From DASWNP01 sp036399175 (lineage in GTDB: Bacteria; Acidobacteriota; Blastocatellia; Pyrinomonadales; Pyrinomonadaceae), in assembly GCA_036399175.1 (NCBI GenBank), contig DASWNP010000061.1:62001-126000 (forward strand): DNA of 64,000 bases, written 5' to 3'. This document shows, piece by piece, positions 33,799 through 43,286 of this stretch (position 1 is its first letter; each line of letters starts with the position of its first letter). Made by a program: the position numbers and the translations under genes. A model generated the notes under the pieces. That model was not told where the DNA came from. It was given only the letters and a program-made list of their open reading frames with translations, and ran no database searches.

Positions 33799-35121
33799 TC
33801 ACGCTCCGTAGAGGCGGAGGCGAAATTCGTCGTTGAAGGTGTGGAGTTCGGTGCGGCGACCGGAGAAGAGGCGGGAGTGTCGCAGCAGCGCGGGGAGTCC
33901 GCCTGTGGGCAGGTCGAGGCCGTAGGCAGGATTGGCGAAGAGGGCGGCGAGCTGCGGGTTGAGCCTTTGCGGCACGCCGTAACGGATGGCCTTCTGCGCT
34001 GTCGGAGCGAAGCCTGCGGTGCGACGCGGATTGAGAATCTCAATCGAGCGGTCGAAGATGAGAATGCGCGTCGTCGCGTCTCTGAGCGCGAGGTCGCGGT
34101 GCGCGAGCGCGTTGGCGAGAGCTTCTTTGACTGCGCCTCGATGGTAGTTGGCGCGTGCGGGAAGTTCGCCAGCCTCGGGCTCGTCCGCTTCCTTGTGGCC
34201 GGGGAATGAGCGCGGGCGTGTGTCCCAGAGGTCGCAGTAGCGCTCGACGAAGCGCAACGCCGATTCGTAGAGCGTGTGGAGGTTGCCTTTAAGCTGGAGG
34301 CTTTCGACGGCGGGCGCTTGCGTCGTATCTCCGGCGAAGCGGGCAACGTGGACTGAGGCGCGCGGCAGAAGCCTTGCGACGCTCTCGTCCTTGCCGAAGA
34401 GAAGCAGGGCGGCGACTGTCGGCAGAGGCTCGCCGTCGCGCGCACTCGCAGCCAGCAGCAAGTCGCGCTCAAGCACCTCGCCGGTCGGGTAAGCGGCGCT
34501 TGAAGAGGGCGGTGTGTAGGCGTCGCCCTCGAACTCGCGGACGAAGCTCCAGAGGTGCGCCTCGTCGATGTCGGAGAGATGCGCGCCGATGGCCGGGATG
34601 TTTTCATAGCGGACGGGGCGCGCGTCGTCCATCAGCGCCGAAAGCTCTTCGCGCGTGGCCTCGCGCTTCTCCGCGCCGACGCGCAGGTAGAAACGCCCGT
34701 CGCGCGTCCGGTAGGGACGCCGCTTGCCTTCCACGTCGAGCGCGACGATGCGCAGACCGTTGTCGAAAGAGACGAGGTCGATGTAAGGGAAAATCTGCGG
34801 CACAATCTCTTCGCGGCAGATGCGCACCAGCTCTTCGCGCACGGCCTCCGCATCATCGACGCCTTCGACGCGCAGGTTGTCGTTGACGCCGAAGACGATG
34901 AGGCCGCCGCCCGTGTTCGCCAGAGCGACGATGCCCTGCGTAATCTTCTCCGGGTTGGAGAGCTTGACCTTGAGTTCGAGGAAGGTATCTTCGCCGCCTT
35001 TGACGAGGCGCATCAGCTCGTCGCGCGAAGTCTGCGGAGCGGGAGTGGCGAGAACGTACTCCTGATAGGAGCGTTGGGGGTTGGGTTCGTACTTCTGATT
35101 GCGAAATTTTCTGCGAGCCAT
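33799..35121 (-). CDS. AlbA_2/schlafen-type DNA-binding domain protein with GHKL-like C-terminal part
   Basis: 440 residues. FLELKVKLSNPEKITQGIVA and LANTGGGLIVFGVND (about 47-82) form the AlbA_2 (schlafen) domain with the conserved E-x-K and N-x-x-G-G. The middle is typical of the family (AALLLFGKDESVARLLP). YHRGAVKEALANALAHRDL and LPTGGLPALLRHSRL match the HATPase_c_4 part. Such proteins are annotated as predicted transcriptional regulators or helicase-related ATPases; some act in phage defence, but nothing nearby supports that. It is alone on its strand between two palindromes. Confidence 0.82.
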   Translation of the reverse strand: MARRKFRNQKYEPNPQRSYQEYVLATPAPQTSRDELMRLVKGGEDTFLELKVKLSNPEKITQGIVALANTGGGLIVFGVNDNLRVEGVDDAEAVREELVRICREEIVPQIFPYIDLVSFDNGLRIVALDVEGKRRPYRTRDGRFYLRVGAEKREATREELSALMDDARPVRYENIPAIGAHLSDIDEAHLWSFVREFEGDAYTPPSSSAAYPTGEVLERDLLLAASARDGEPLPTVAALLLFGKDESVARLLPRASVHVARFAGDTTQAPAVESLQLKGNLHTLYESALRFVERYCDLWDTRPRSFPGHKEADEPEAGELPARANYHRGAVKEALANALAHRDLALRDATTRILIFDRSIEILNPRRTAGFAPTAQKAIRYGVPQRLNPQLAALFANPAYGLDLPTGGLPALLRHSRLFSGRRTELHTFNDEFRLRLYGA

Positions 35122-35210
35122 TTGTGTTTGGACGGGGCTTGCCTCTAACCCGCCCGGACAGCCTCGCTCACACGCACGACCCTGAGCGCGAGGCCATCTC
35201 TGGATTCAAA

Positions 35211-35288
<78 letters not shown>

Positions 35289-35301
<13 letters not shown>

Positions 35302-36977
35302 GACGATTCGCTGACCGCTTCGAGAATCTCCAGCTCGCGCCGCGCCAGAGCGCGTCCCTGACGGTTGAGGAGAACTGCGTAGAGCATCACCGCCGACGCC
35401 GCGAACAGCGCCAGTGTAGCATACTCGACCAGCAAACTACGCGCGAAATAACCGAGCGTTACCGCCGAGAGTGGCGGCAGCATGAGCGCGATGACGAGCG
35501 GCAGGATTACAAGCGCCGTCACGCCCGAGGCGTTCAGTTTCTTTCCGAAACGCATCCGCTTCGGGAAGTATATCGAGAGCCAGTTGCCTGCCAGAGCATA
35601 GAGCGCCGCGAAGAGGACGAAGCAGAGCGCGGCGAAGACGAGGGCGCGCGGTGTCACGTCCCGAAAGACGAGTTGATTGGCGGCGAGCAGCACGGCGGCG
35701 AAAAGGAATGCGAGGAAGGTTGCGGCGATGTTCTTGCCGAGAAGGATTGTCCGGCGCGCGAGCGGCGAGAGAATCAGCGTGCGCATCCCCGCGCCCTCGA
35801 AGGCGAACTGGTTGCAGGTGACGGCCGAGAGAATCATAAAGACGTAGAGCACGCCCGTCGCCGCCAGAAGCCCCTCGCCGTACTCCGAAAAGAACAGGCC
35901 GAGCCACCCGAGCTGCGTCGGCAGACTCTGGCCTCCGCCGCCGGTTCCCGCCCCGTCGGTTCTGATGGCTCTCAGGCCGAGCAGGATGAGCGGGATGAAG
36001 GCGAGCATGCGAAGCTGCGCGTTGCGCATCGCGTAGCGCAACTCCTTCTCGACCACCGCCGACAGTCCGGTCGAAAGCAGAGGCAGTTGCCAGCCCGCGT
36101 AAGCTCCGTCCGTCTCGGTCGCCTTCGATTTCTCACGCGCACGCCGCGCGCCGCCTGCGCCCAAAGCCGTCTGCCGCGCAATCCAGTAGGCAGCCGCGAC
36201 GAAGGCGAAGACGTAAGCCGCGACGACCGACAGCGCGAGCGCGTATTCAAGAGCGCCGCCGCTTCGCAACCCTCTCGTCAGCGCGACGGCCACCGCTCCC
36301 GGCGGTGTCCAGCGCAAGTGCCTCAGCGACTCGGCGTGACGCTCCCAGACGGGCGCGAGCTGTCCGGCGAACATCGCCGCGAACCCGAAGAGCAGGCCGA
36401 GCAGCGCCAGAAGCGTCTCGCCGCGCGTGCGGCGTTGGCGCGTGAGCGCGCCGACCGAAGCGGCGAGCAGCTTCGTGAACGAGATGCCGAAAGCCAGCGC
36501 AGCCGTCCCCGCGAGAAGCGCCAACGCCAGGTTTCCGTTCGACAGTCCCGCTCCCATCGCCAACGCGAAGACCGACGGCGCTGCGACAATCGAGGCCAGG
36601 CTCGTCAGCTCGCTCAAAAGGTCGATGGCGAAAAGCTTTCTGAGCGAGACCGGATAGAGCAGCAGTCGTCCGGGGTCGAACTGGCTGCCGCCGCTAATCC
36701 CCAGAGGCACAATCGCCCACATCAGATACATGAAAGCGAAGATGCCGAGCAGGAAAAGATAGCCCGCCATCCCGTCGCCGCCGGAAGCTGCTGCGACGCC
36801 GGGCGACGTGAGAAAGTGCGCGGCGAAACCCAGCCCGACCGCGACCGCGACCGCGAAGGCCAACACGACGAGCATCCCCAGCGTCGAGGCCGCGCTGCTG
36901 ACGGCAGCCCTCCGCGAGCGCATCGCGTTACGAAACAATCTCCATTTCAACCACGCGAGCGCGGCAAGCTGAGACAT
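35289..36977 (-). CDS. ABC-2-like multi-spanning membrane protein (permease)
   Basis: 562 residues with 10-12 hydrophobic helices, for example LGMLVVLAFAVAVAVGLGF, GYLFLLGIFAFMYLMWAIV and VTALVILPLVIALMLPPLS. The layout, and sequences such as SGGSQFDPGRLLLYPVSLRK and FAFEGAGMRTLILSPLARRT, fit large ABC-2-type permeases of uncharacterised exporters. No ATP-binding subunit is adjacent; the upstream position where one is expected holds palindrome 5. The C-terminus and stop codon come from palindrome 4. Confidence 0.72.
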
Positions 36978-36984
36978 AGTTGAT

Positions 36985-37300
36985 TAAGCTTTCAGCAATC
37001 AGCAATCAGCAATCAGCAGTCAGCAGTCAGCAATCAGCAGTCAGCGTTCAGCTTTCAGCTTTCAGCCGGAAGGCTGTTGCTCTGGATAACGGCTCAGAGC
37101 ATGAAGAGCGAAGTAACCCTCTCTTCCTTTCCTTCAGTTCGCCCGCAACTCCTTCAGTTCGCCCGCAACCCGCATCGACGTTTCAACGCCCGTTTCTCCA
37201 AAGCTGCATTATACTCACTTCCGACCTGCGTCAGCCCTTCGTCGAGCACTCGTCAACTGCTGGCTGACTGCTGATAGCTGACTGCTGAACGCTGAAAGCT
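36985..37300. repeat. Heptad-unit palindrome 5 with a 195-bp loop
   Basis: Left arm: about ten TCAGCNN units (NN = AA, AG, GT, TT). Right arm (37252-37300): GANNGCT units (GACTGCT, GATAGCT, GAACGCT, GAAAGCT). The constant pentamer with a changing dinucleotide is clear in both arms. The loop contains an 18-bp direct repeat (37131-37148 and 37151-37168) and no gene. The right arm ends at the folK start codon. This element fills the whole 324-bp gap. Confidence 0.85.
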
Positions 37301-37301
37301 T

Positions 37302-37829
37302 ATGCCTTCCGATTTAACTGCAAAGACGGCGCCTCGCGCCTACGTCGGGATGGGCTCGAACCTGGACGACCGCGCAGGCAATCTCCTGCTCGGCGTGCGC
37401 GGCATGCTCGACGCGGGACTTTCGATAGCGCGCCTCTCATCAATCTACGAAACAGCGCCGGTGGACGTATCCGAGCCTCAGCCTCCCTATCTCAACATGG
37501 TAGCGCAGCTCTCCGGCTCGCTTCCCTCGCCCGAACAACTTCTCGCGCGCCTGCTGCGCATCGAATACGCGCTCGGACGCCGCCGCGAGCGCCCGCGCGC
37601 CGCGCGCACCCTCGACCTCGACCTCCTCCTCTACGGCGACACCGAGACCGACACCCTCTTCCTCGTCCTTCCGCACCCGCGTCTTCACCTCCGCCGCTTC
37701 GCCCTCGCTCCCCTCGTCGAACTCGCTCCCGACCTCACGCACCCCACTCTCCGCCAAACCTTCCGCCAACTGCTCTCCGATACCCCCGACCAATCCTCCG
37801 TCAAACTCTGGCGCGCGAAAAGCAAGTAG
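37302..37829 (+). CDS. folK: 2-amino-4-hydroxy-6-hydroxymethyldihydropteridine pyrophosphokinase
   Basis: 175 residues. YVGMGSNLDDRAGNL, SSIYETAPVD, YLNMVAQL and RTLDLDLLLYGD are the conserved HPPK blocks, including the acidic DLDLLL that binds magnesium, and HPRLHLRRFALAPLVELAPDL closes the fold. It transfers pyrophosphate from ATP to the pterin in folate synthesis. No ribosome binding site is visible, since the sequence before the ATG is palindrome 5. Its stop TAG is part of a unit of palindrome 6. panB and panC follow. Confidence 0.93.
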   Translation: MPSDLTAKTAPRAYVGMGSNLDDRAGNLLLGVRGMLDAGLSIARLSSIYETAPVDVSEPQPPYLNMVAQLSGSLPSPEQLLARLLRIEYALGRRRERPRAARTLDLDLLLYGDTETDTLFLVLPHPRLHLRRFALAPLVELAPDLTHPTLRQTFRQLLSDTPDQSSVKLWRAKSK

Positions 37830-37919
37830 GAAGGCGGAAGGAGGAAGGATGAAAGAGTGATTACTCAACTTGAATCATCACGCTTTCCGCCTTCCTCCTT
37901 CATACTTCCTACTTGCCGC
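37822..37919. repeat. Heptad-unit palindrome 6
   Basis: Left arm GTAGGAA, GGCGGAA, GGAGGAA, GGATGAA; right arm TTCCGCC, TTCCTCC, TTCATAC, TTCCTAC. It begins inside the last codons of folK. The right arm runs into the -35 box of the panB promoter. Confidence 0.85.
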
Positions 37920-37941
37920 CTGCTCGCTGCCCGCTTATAAT
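37913..37941 (+). promoter_or_regulatory. Sigma70-like promoter of panB
   Basis: TTGCCG (37913-37918), exactly 17 bp, TATAAT (37936-37941). It is 160 bp before the panB start. The -35 box is the final bases of palindrome 6. Confidence 0.6.
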
Positions 37942-38100
37942 TCGTCGCCCTCGAATTTGTCCGAAGCGCCGGTGGAGGAGTAAAATCGCCGACATGCAGC
38001 TTGTGCAACGTCGCCTCTCGTTCCGCCGATGCCGGACAGGCTCTTCGGACATCGTGCGCCGCCTCGTCCATCTCCGACGACAATAGAAAAAGTTAATCTC

Positions 38101-38997
38101 ATGGTCTATCTCAAACAGCAGCGACCTGAAAAAGTGACCGTGCCCGCCGTTCGTGCCAGCAAGGAGCGAGGCGAGCGCCTGGTCTGCCTGACGGCTTACG
38201 ACTACCCGACCGCGCGCATCGTCGATGAGGCCGGAACGGACATCATCCTCGTCGGCGACAGCCTCGGCAACGTCGTCCTCGGCTACGACTCGACCGTCCC
38301 CGTCACGCTCGAAGAGATGCTTGCGCACACGCGCGCCGTGCGCCGGGGTGTCGAGCGCGCCCTGCTCGTCGGCGACATGCCCTACGGCTCATATCACACG
38401 GGCGCGGACGATGCCGTGCGCGCCGCTTTGAGGCTCGTCAAGGAGGGCGGCGCGGAGGCCGTCAAGCTGGAGGGCGGGCGCTCGCGCGTGGAGATTGTAC
38501 GTCGTCTGGTGGCAGAAGAGATTCCCGTCGTCGGCCACATCGGCTTGACGCCGCAATCCCTGAACAAGCTCGGCAGCTATCGCCTACAGGCCAAGACCGC
38601 CGACGCCGCGCGCTCGCTGCTCGAAGATGCACGCGCGCTCGAAGAGGCAGGCGCTTTCGCCATCGTGCTCGAAGTCGTGCCGCGCGAGATTGCCCGGCTC
38701 GTCACTGAAAGCCTGCGTATCCCGACCATCGGCATCGGCGCGGGCGAGTTCTGCGACGCGCAGGTCTTAGTCCTTCACGACATGCTCGGTCTCTCCTTCA
38801 GCCCCACCAAGCCGCGCTTCGTCCGCCAGTACATGAACCTGCGCGAGCAGATGACCGAAGCCATCAGCCGCTACGCCGAAGACGTTCGCACCGGCGCTTA
38901 CCCTTCGGCCAGCGAGTCCTACCCGCTCCCCGCCGACACGGCCACGGAGCTTGGCGCGACGGCGACTGAGACAGACAAGGGAATCGAACAATCATAA
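38101..38997 (+). CDS. panB: 3-methyl-2-oxobutanoate hydroxymethyltransferase
   Basis: 298 residues from the ATG at 38101; an in-frame ATG at 38029 would add 24 residues with no family match. LTAYDYPTARIVDEAG, ILVGDSLGNVVLGYDST, VGDMPYGSYH and VKLEGG are the PanB blocks, with the two magnesium-binding Asp and the GIGAG loop near 205. It makes ketopantoate from 2-oxoisovalerate and methylene-tetrahydrofolate, the first step to pantothenate. Next to folK (folate) and panC, it forms a cofactor cluster. Confidence 0.95.
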   Translation: MVYLKQQRPEKVTVPAVRASKERGERLVCLTAYDYPTARIVDEAGTDIILVGDSLGNVVLGYDSTVPVTLEEMLAHTRAVRRGVERALLVGDMPYGSYHTGADDAVRAALRLVKEGGAEAVKLEGGRSRVEIVRRLVAEEIPVVGHIGLTPQSLNKLGSYRLQAKTADAARSLLEDARALEEAGAFAIVLEVVPREIARLVTESLRIPTIGIGAGEFCDAQVLVLHDMLGLSFSPTKPRFVRQYMNLREQMTEAISRYAEDVRTGAYPSASESYPLPADTATELGATATETDKGIEQS

Positions 38998-39104
38998 AAC
39001 TGTCTGGAGTCTGAAGTCCGGAGTCTCAAGTCGGAAGGCAAATCACAAGACCTCTTCCTTCCGGCTTCAGACTCCAGACTCCGGACTTCAGACTCCAGAC
39101 TTTT
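38998..39104. repeat. Heptad-unit palindrome 7
   Basis: Left arm AGTCTGA, AGTCCGG, AGTCTCA, AGTCGGA; the right arm has GACTCCA, GACTCCG, GACTTCA, GACTCCA. It fills the space from the panB stop to 5 bp before the panC start. Confidence 0.85.
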
Positions 39105-39108
39105 TTAT

Positions 39109-40002
39109 ATGGAAATCATCAATCGTCGCCAACGCATGAGTTCGGTCGCGCGCAAGCTGCGACGCGAAGAGGACAGGACAATCGGGCTCGTGCCGACGAT
39201 GGGCGCGCTGCACGACGGGCATCTGAGCCTCGTGCGCGAAGCGCGCCGGATGTGTGATGTCGTCGTCGTCTCGGTGTTCGTCAACCCGGCTCAGTTCGGC
39301 CCCGGCGAGGATTTCCACCGCTACCCGCGCGACCTCACCAAAGACACGACGCTTCTGGCCGACTACAACGTCGAATACATCTTCGCCCCCTCGGTCGAAG
39401 AGATTTACCCGAAAGGCTTCGCAACTTACGTCACGGTCGAAGGCTTGTCCGAGCAGTTGGAAGGCGCTGTTCGTCCCGGCCACTTTCGCGGCGTCGCCAC
39501 CGTCCTGACCGTCCTCTTCAACACCGTGCGCCCCGACTTCGCCTTCTTCGGACAGAAAGACGCGCAGCAGACGCTCATCGTCAAACGACTCGTGCGCGAC
39601 CTCGCCTTCGATACCGAAATCGTCGTGCTGCCGACCATCCGCGACTCTTCCGGCCTCGCCCTCTCTTCGCGCAACGCCTATCTCAACCCGGATGAGCGCC
39701 GCGCCGCCGCCGTCCTCTACCGCGCTCTCTCTCAGGCCAAAGAGTCTTACGTCGAGGGCGAGCGCAGCGCCCGCCGCCTGGCCGAAACCGTACGCGCGCA
39801 GATAGAGGCTGAGCCCCGCGCGCGTCTCCAATACGTCAGCGTCACCGACGCCGAGACGATGGAAAAACTCGAACAAATCTCCGACGACCGCCCCGTCCTC
39901 ATCGCCATCGCCGCACACCTCGGCAACACGCGCCTCATCGACAACATCATCCTCCAGCCCGCCCGCGCCAAGTCGCGCCCGACCGCAGAACTCAAAACTT
40001 AA
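39109..40002 (+). CDS. panC: Pantoate--beta-alanine ligase
   Basis: 297 residues. IGLVPTMGALHDGHLSLV is the ATP-binding P-x-M-G-x-L-H-x-G-H motif. FVNPAQFGPGEDFHRYPR, RPGHFRGVATVLTVLFN, FFGQKDAQQTLIV and SSRNAYLNP with the KMSKS-like end are all family blocks. It joins pantoate and beta-alanine using ATP, giving AMP. It lies 111 bp after panB, and palindrome 7 fills that gap. There is no good ribosome binding site (TTTTTTATAT before ATG). Confidence 0.95.
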   Translation: MEIINRRQRMSSVARKLRREEDRTIGLVPTMGALHDGHLSLVREARRMCDVVVVSVFVNPAQFGPGEDFHRYPRDLTKDTTLLADYNVEYIFAPSVEEIYPKGFATYVTVEGLSEQLEGAVRPGHFRGVATVLTVLFNTVRPDFAFFGQKDAQQTLIVKRLVRDLAFDTEIVVLPTIRDSSGLALSSRNAYLNPDERRAAAVLYRALSQAKESYVEGERSARRLAETVRAQIEAEPRARLQYVSVTDAETMEKLEQISDDRPVLIAIAAHLGNTRLIDNIILQPARAKSRPTAELKT

Positions 40003-40009
40003 GAGAAGA

Positions 40010-40168
40010 AATTAACAGGGATAGATAGGATAGACAGGATGAAAGAAAGGCAAAGGGACAAAGGTAAAAGGCAAAAGTGAAGCTGAAACCCGCTTCTGAT
40101 TTATTCTTCACCTTCGCCCTTTTCCTTTTGTCTTCAATCCTGTCCATCCTGTCTATCCCTGTTTGAAT
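40010..40168. repeat. Heptad-unit palindrome 8 (nested, two families)
   Basis: Outer arms are 9-nt units (GGATAGATA, GGATAGACA) answered by ATCCTGTCCATCCTGTCTAT. Inner arms are 7-nt units AAAGGCA, AAGGGAC, AAAGGTA, AAAGGCA. The outer family matches palindrome 1 and the inner family palindromes 2 and 13, so units mix between sites. Confidence 0.85.
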
Positions 40169-40272
40169 TGCTTTTCTGTGTTCCTCTTAGCCTCGCGCCG
40201 TCAAAACTGTTATGATGTTGAGTCCTGCTTGCTCCCGAATTTTTCCGAATTTCAATCACTGAACACGAACGA

Positions 40273-40791
40273 ATGAAACAGAAGGCTCACATCGAATTTA
40301 CGCTGAACGGCGAGACGGTCGAAGTCGCCTTTGCGCCGCACAAGACGCTTCTGGAAGTGCTGCGCGAAGACCTCGCGCTGACCGGCACGAAGCACGGCTG
40401 CGAGCTTGGCGAGTGCGGAACGTGCGCCGTGCTCGTCGATGGCCGCTCGGTGCTCTCCTGCCTCGCCCTCACGCTCGACATGGAAGGGCGAGAGGTGACG
40501 ACCGTCGAAGGCATGACCGAGAATGGAAAACTTCATCCTTTGCAGGAGACCTTCGCAGACCTCGGCGCGGCGCAGTGCGGCTACTGCACGCCCGGCTTCC
40601 TGCTCGTCGCCAAAGAGCTGCTCGCGCAAAACGAGCGCCCCACTCGCGACGAGATAAAGGAAGCCCTCGCGGGCAACATCTGCCGTTGCACCGGCTACAT
40701 CAAAATCTACGAAGCGGTCGAGCTGGCCGCCGCACGGATGCGCGGCGAAGAGCTGGAGCTGCCGCGCGAGAGCGTCTACGGTTACGAATAG
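40273..40791 (+). CDS. Molybdenum hydroxylase small [2Fe-2S] subunit (HcrC/CoxS-like)
   Basis: 172 residues. The plant-type ferredoxin cluster is in CELGECGTCAVLVDG with a fourth Cys in VLSCLAL. The second [2Fe-2S] helical domain has CGYCTPGF and ICRCTGY. It passes electrons from the molybdopterin subunit to the flavin subunit of a xanthine dehydrogenase-family enzyme. The large subunit starts 22 bp downstream. Given the partner subunits, the closest named enzyme is 4-hydroxybenzoyl-CoA reductase. Confidence 0.9.
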   Translation: MKQKAHIEFTLNGETVEVAFAPHKTLLEVLREDLALTGTKHGCELGECGTCAVLVDGRSVLSCLALTLDMEGREVTTVEGMTENGKLHPLQETFADLGAAQCGYCTPGFLLVAKELLAQNERPTRDEIKEALAGNICRCTGYIKIYEAVELAAARMRGEELELPRESVYGYE

Positions 40792-40813
40792 CATTCATCT
40801 CAAACTTCAATTT

Positions 40814-43252
40814 ATGAGCAACAACGGAACGGATAAAAACGGGAAGCCTTTGAAGGTTGTCGGCAAGCCCTTTCGCAAGGTCGATGCCCGCTCGAAGTGC
40901 ACGGGTCAGACGAAGTTCGCCGACGACATCACTCTGCCCCGAATGCTCTACGCCAAGCTCCTGCGCTCGCACGAGCCGCACGCCCGCATCAAGGCAATCG
41001 ACACGTCGAAGGCCGAGGCGCTGCCCGGCGTCTTCGCCGTCATCACGGGCAAGGACTTGCCGGACTCCTACGGCATCCTCCCCGTCAGCCAGGACGAGCA
41101 CGCGCTCTGCATCGACCGCGTGCGCTTCGTCGGCGACCCCGTGGCCGCCGTCGCGGCGATTGACGAAGAGACCGCTTTCGACGCGATGAATCTCATCGAG
41201 GTCGAGTACGAACAGCTTCAGACCATCACCAGCATCGAAGAGGCCGTGATGATTGACGAGCCGCGCATCCACGACTACGGTGAGAGCGGCAACGTCCATA
41301 AGAAAGTCCATCTCGAATTCGGCGACCTCGAAGCGGGCTTCGCCGAGGCCGACCTCGTTCGTGAAGACATCTTCTTCTACGAAGGCAACACGCATCTCCC
41401 CTTAGAGCAGCACGCCTCGGTCGCACACTTCGACCCCGACGGCAAGCTCACACTCTGGTCTTCCACGCAGACGCCGCACTACGTTCACCGCGCGCTCGCC
41501 AAAGTTTTAGGACTTCCCGCGAGCCACATCCGCGTTATCGCCACTCCGAACGGCGGCGGCTTCGGCGGCAAGAGCGACCCTTTCAACCACGAAGTCGCCG
41601 TCTGCAAGCTCTCGATGATAACCGGCCGACCCGTCAAGGTGACGCTCACGCGCGAAGAGGTCTTCTACTGCCATCGCGGTCGTCATCCCGTCCTGATGAA
41701 AGTCAAAACCGGAGTAAAGAAAGACGGCGCAATCACCGCGATGGATTTTCAATCCTTCCTCGACGGCGGCGCTTACGGCTCCTACGGCGTCGCCTCGACC
41801 TTCTACACCGGCGCGCTCCAAACCGTCACCTACGAAATTCCGCGCTACCGTTTCCGGGGACTGCGCGCCTTCACAAACAAGCCGCCCTGCGGCCCTAAGC
41901 GCGGGCACGGCACGCCGCAGCCACGTTTCGGCCTTGAGATTCAGCTCGACAAAATCGCCGACGAACTCAACCTCGACCCCGCCGAGATGCGCCTGAAACA
42001 TCTCGTCAAGCCTTACACGGTGACGGCCAACTACCTGCGTATCGGCTCGATGGGACTCGGGCGTTGCATCGAGAAAGTGGTCGAAGGCTCTGACTGGAAG
42101 CGCAAGCACCGCCAGCTTCCTTACGGCAAGGGCGTCGGGCTCGCTTGCAGCTCATACATCTGCGGCGCGGGGCTGCCCATCTACTGGAACAACATGCCGC
42201 ATAGCGGCGTGCAGCTACGGCTCGACCGGCAGGGCGGCGTCTGCGTCCAGTGCGGCTCGACCGACATCGGGCAGGGCTCGGATTCCGTCTTAGCCTACGT
42301 CGTCGCCGAAGTTCTCGGCATCGACCCCTTCGACATCCGCGTCGTCACGGCCGACACCGATTTGACGCCCGTTGACCTCGGCAGCTATTCGAGCCGCGTC
42401 ACGCTGATGACCGGAAACGCCGCCCTTCAGGCCGCCGAGCGTGCGCGCGAGCTTCTGACGATGGCCGTCGCCGAAAAGCTCTCCGTCCCGATTGAGAATC
42501 TCTCCTTCGCCGAGCGCCGCGTCTTCGACGTGGAGAACCCTGAAGTCGGCGTCACGTTCGCCGAAGCGGTCGTCCTCGCCGAATCGAAGTTCGGCACTAT
42601 CGGCACGGTCGGCTCATACACGCCGCCGCGCTCGCCCGGTCGCTTCAAAGGCGCGGGCGTCGGCCCCTCGCCCGCCTACAGCTATTCGGCTGCCGTCGCC
42701 GAAGTAGACGTTGACCCCGAGACCGGCATCGTCCGCGTAGAGCGCGTATGGATTGGTCACGACATCGGGCGCAGCATCAACCCGATGCTCGTCATGGGAC
42801 AGGTCGAAGGCGGCGTCTACATGGGACTCGGCGAAGCCCTCATGGAAGAGATGACCTACCGCGCCAACCGCAACGTCATGCACAAGTTCCCCTCCATGCT
42901 CGAATACAAGAGCCCGACGACGCTTGAGATGTGCGACGTGAAAACCTATCTCGTCGAAGACCCCGACCCCAACGGCCCCTTCGGCGCGAAAGAGGTCGGA
43001 CAGGGGCCGCTTCTCCCCGTCATGCCCGCAGTCGCCAACGCCGTCTACGATGCCGTCGGCGTCCGCATCGACGAAGTGCCCATCACGCCCGAAAAAGTCC
43101 TGACGGCCTTGCGCGACAAAGCCAAAGGCAAGCCCGCCCGCTTCGGCCCCAAATCCGTCCCCGAAGTCGAATGGCCGCAGCCTCTCAAAGTTCAAACACC
43201 CGCCGAAGGCGGCGACGGGCGCGAGATGCCGAGCGTGGCGATTCATTCGTAA
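40814..43252 (+). CDS. Molybdopterin-binding large subunit of a xanthine dehydrogenase-family enzyme (HcrA-like)
   Basis: 812 residues. The Ald_Xan_dh_C hammerhead domain comes first (GQTKFADDITLPRMLYAKLL, about 32-145). The Mo-binding domain follows, with GGGFGGKSDP, VTADTDLTPVDLGSYSSR and a late GAKEVGQGPLLPV carrying the base-position glutamate (E in AKEVGQG). It would hold the Mo cofactor and substrate site. The substrate is uncertain: operon partners suggest an aromatic-CoA reductase, but CO- or purine-like hydroxylases cannot be excluded from this subunit. Confidence 0.88.
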   Translation: MSNNGTDKNGKPLKVVGKPFRKVDARSKCTGQTKFADDITLPRMLYAKLLRSHEPHARIKAIDTSKAEALPGVFAVITGKDLPDSYGILPVSQDEHALCIDRVRFVGDPVAAVAAIDEETAFDAMNLIEVEYEQLQTITSIEEAVMIDEPRIHDYGESGNVHKKVHLEFGDLEAGFAEADLVREDIFFYEGNTHLPLEQHASVAHFDPDGKLTLWSSTQTPHYVHRALAKVLGLPASHIRVIATPNGGGFGGKSDPFNHEVAVCKLSMITGRPVKVTLTREEVFYCHRGRHPVLMKVKTGVKKDGAITAMDFQSFLDGGAYGSYGVASTFYTGALQTVTYEIPRYRFRGLRAFTNKPPCGPKRGHGTPQPRFGLEIQLDKIADELNLDPAEMRLKHLVKPYTVTANYLRIGSMGLGRCIEKVVEGSDWKRKHRQLPYGKGVGLACSSYICGAGLPIYWNNMPHSGVQLRLDRQGGVCVQCGSTDIGQGSDSVLAYVVAEVLGIDPFDIRVVTADTDLTPVDLGSYSSRVTLMTGNAALQAAERARELLTMAVAEKLSVPIENLSFAERRVFDVENPEVGVTFAEAVVLAESKFGTIGTVGSYTPPRSPGRFKGAGVGPSPAYSYSAAVAEVDVDPETGIVRVERVWIGHDIGRSINPMLVMGQVEGGVYMGLGEALMEEMTYRANRNVMHKFPSMLEYKSPTTLEMCDVKTYLVEDPDPNGPFGAKEVGQGPLLPVMPAVANAVYDAVGVRIDEVPITPEKVLTALRDKAKGKPARFGPKSVPEVEWPQPLKVQTPAEGGDGREMPSVAIHS

Positions 43253-43286
43253 GGCATCCGAGACATGAGGGAGAAGGCATCTAAGA

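Noticed and set aside
33799..35121. Phage defence island around the AlbA_2/schlafen-type gene
   Set aside because: No nuclease, helicase, methylase or other defence gene is adjacent; neighbours are a VWFA protein and a permease.
36985..37060. Regular short repeats resembling a CRISPR array
   Set aside because: Units are 7 nt with no unique spacers and no cas genes; the arrangement is a palindrome of tandem units.
38029..38100. Upstream ATG start of panB
   Set aside because: The extra 24 residues do not match PanB, and the family begins near the ATG at 38101.
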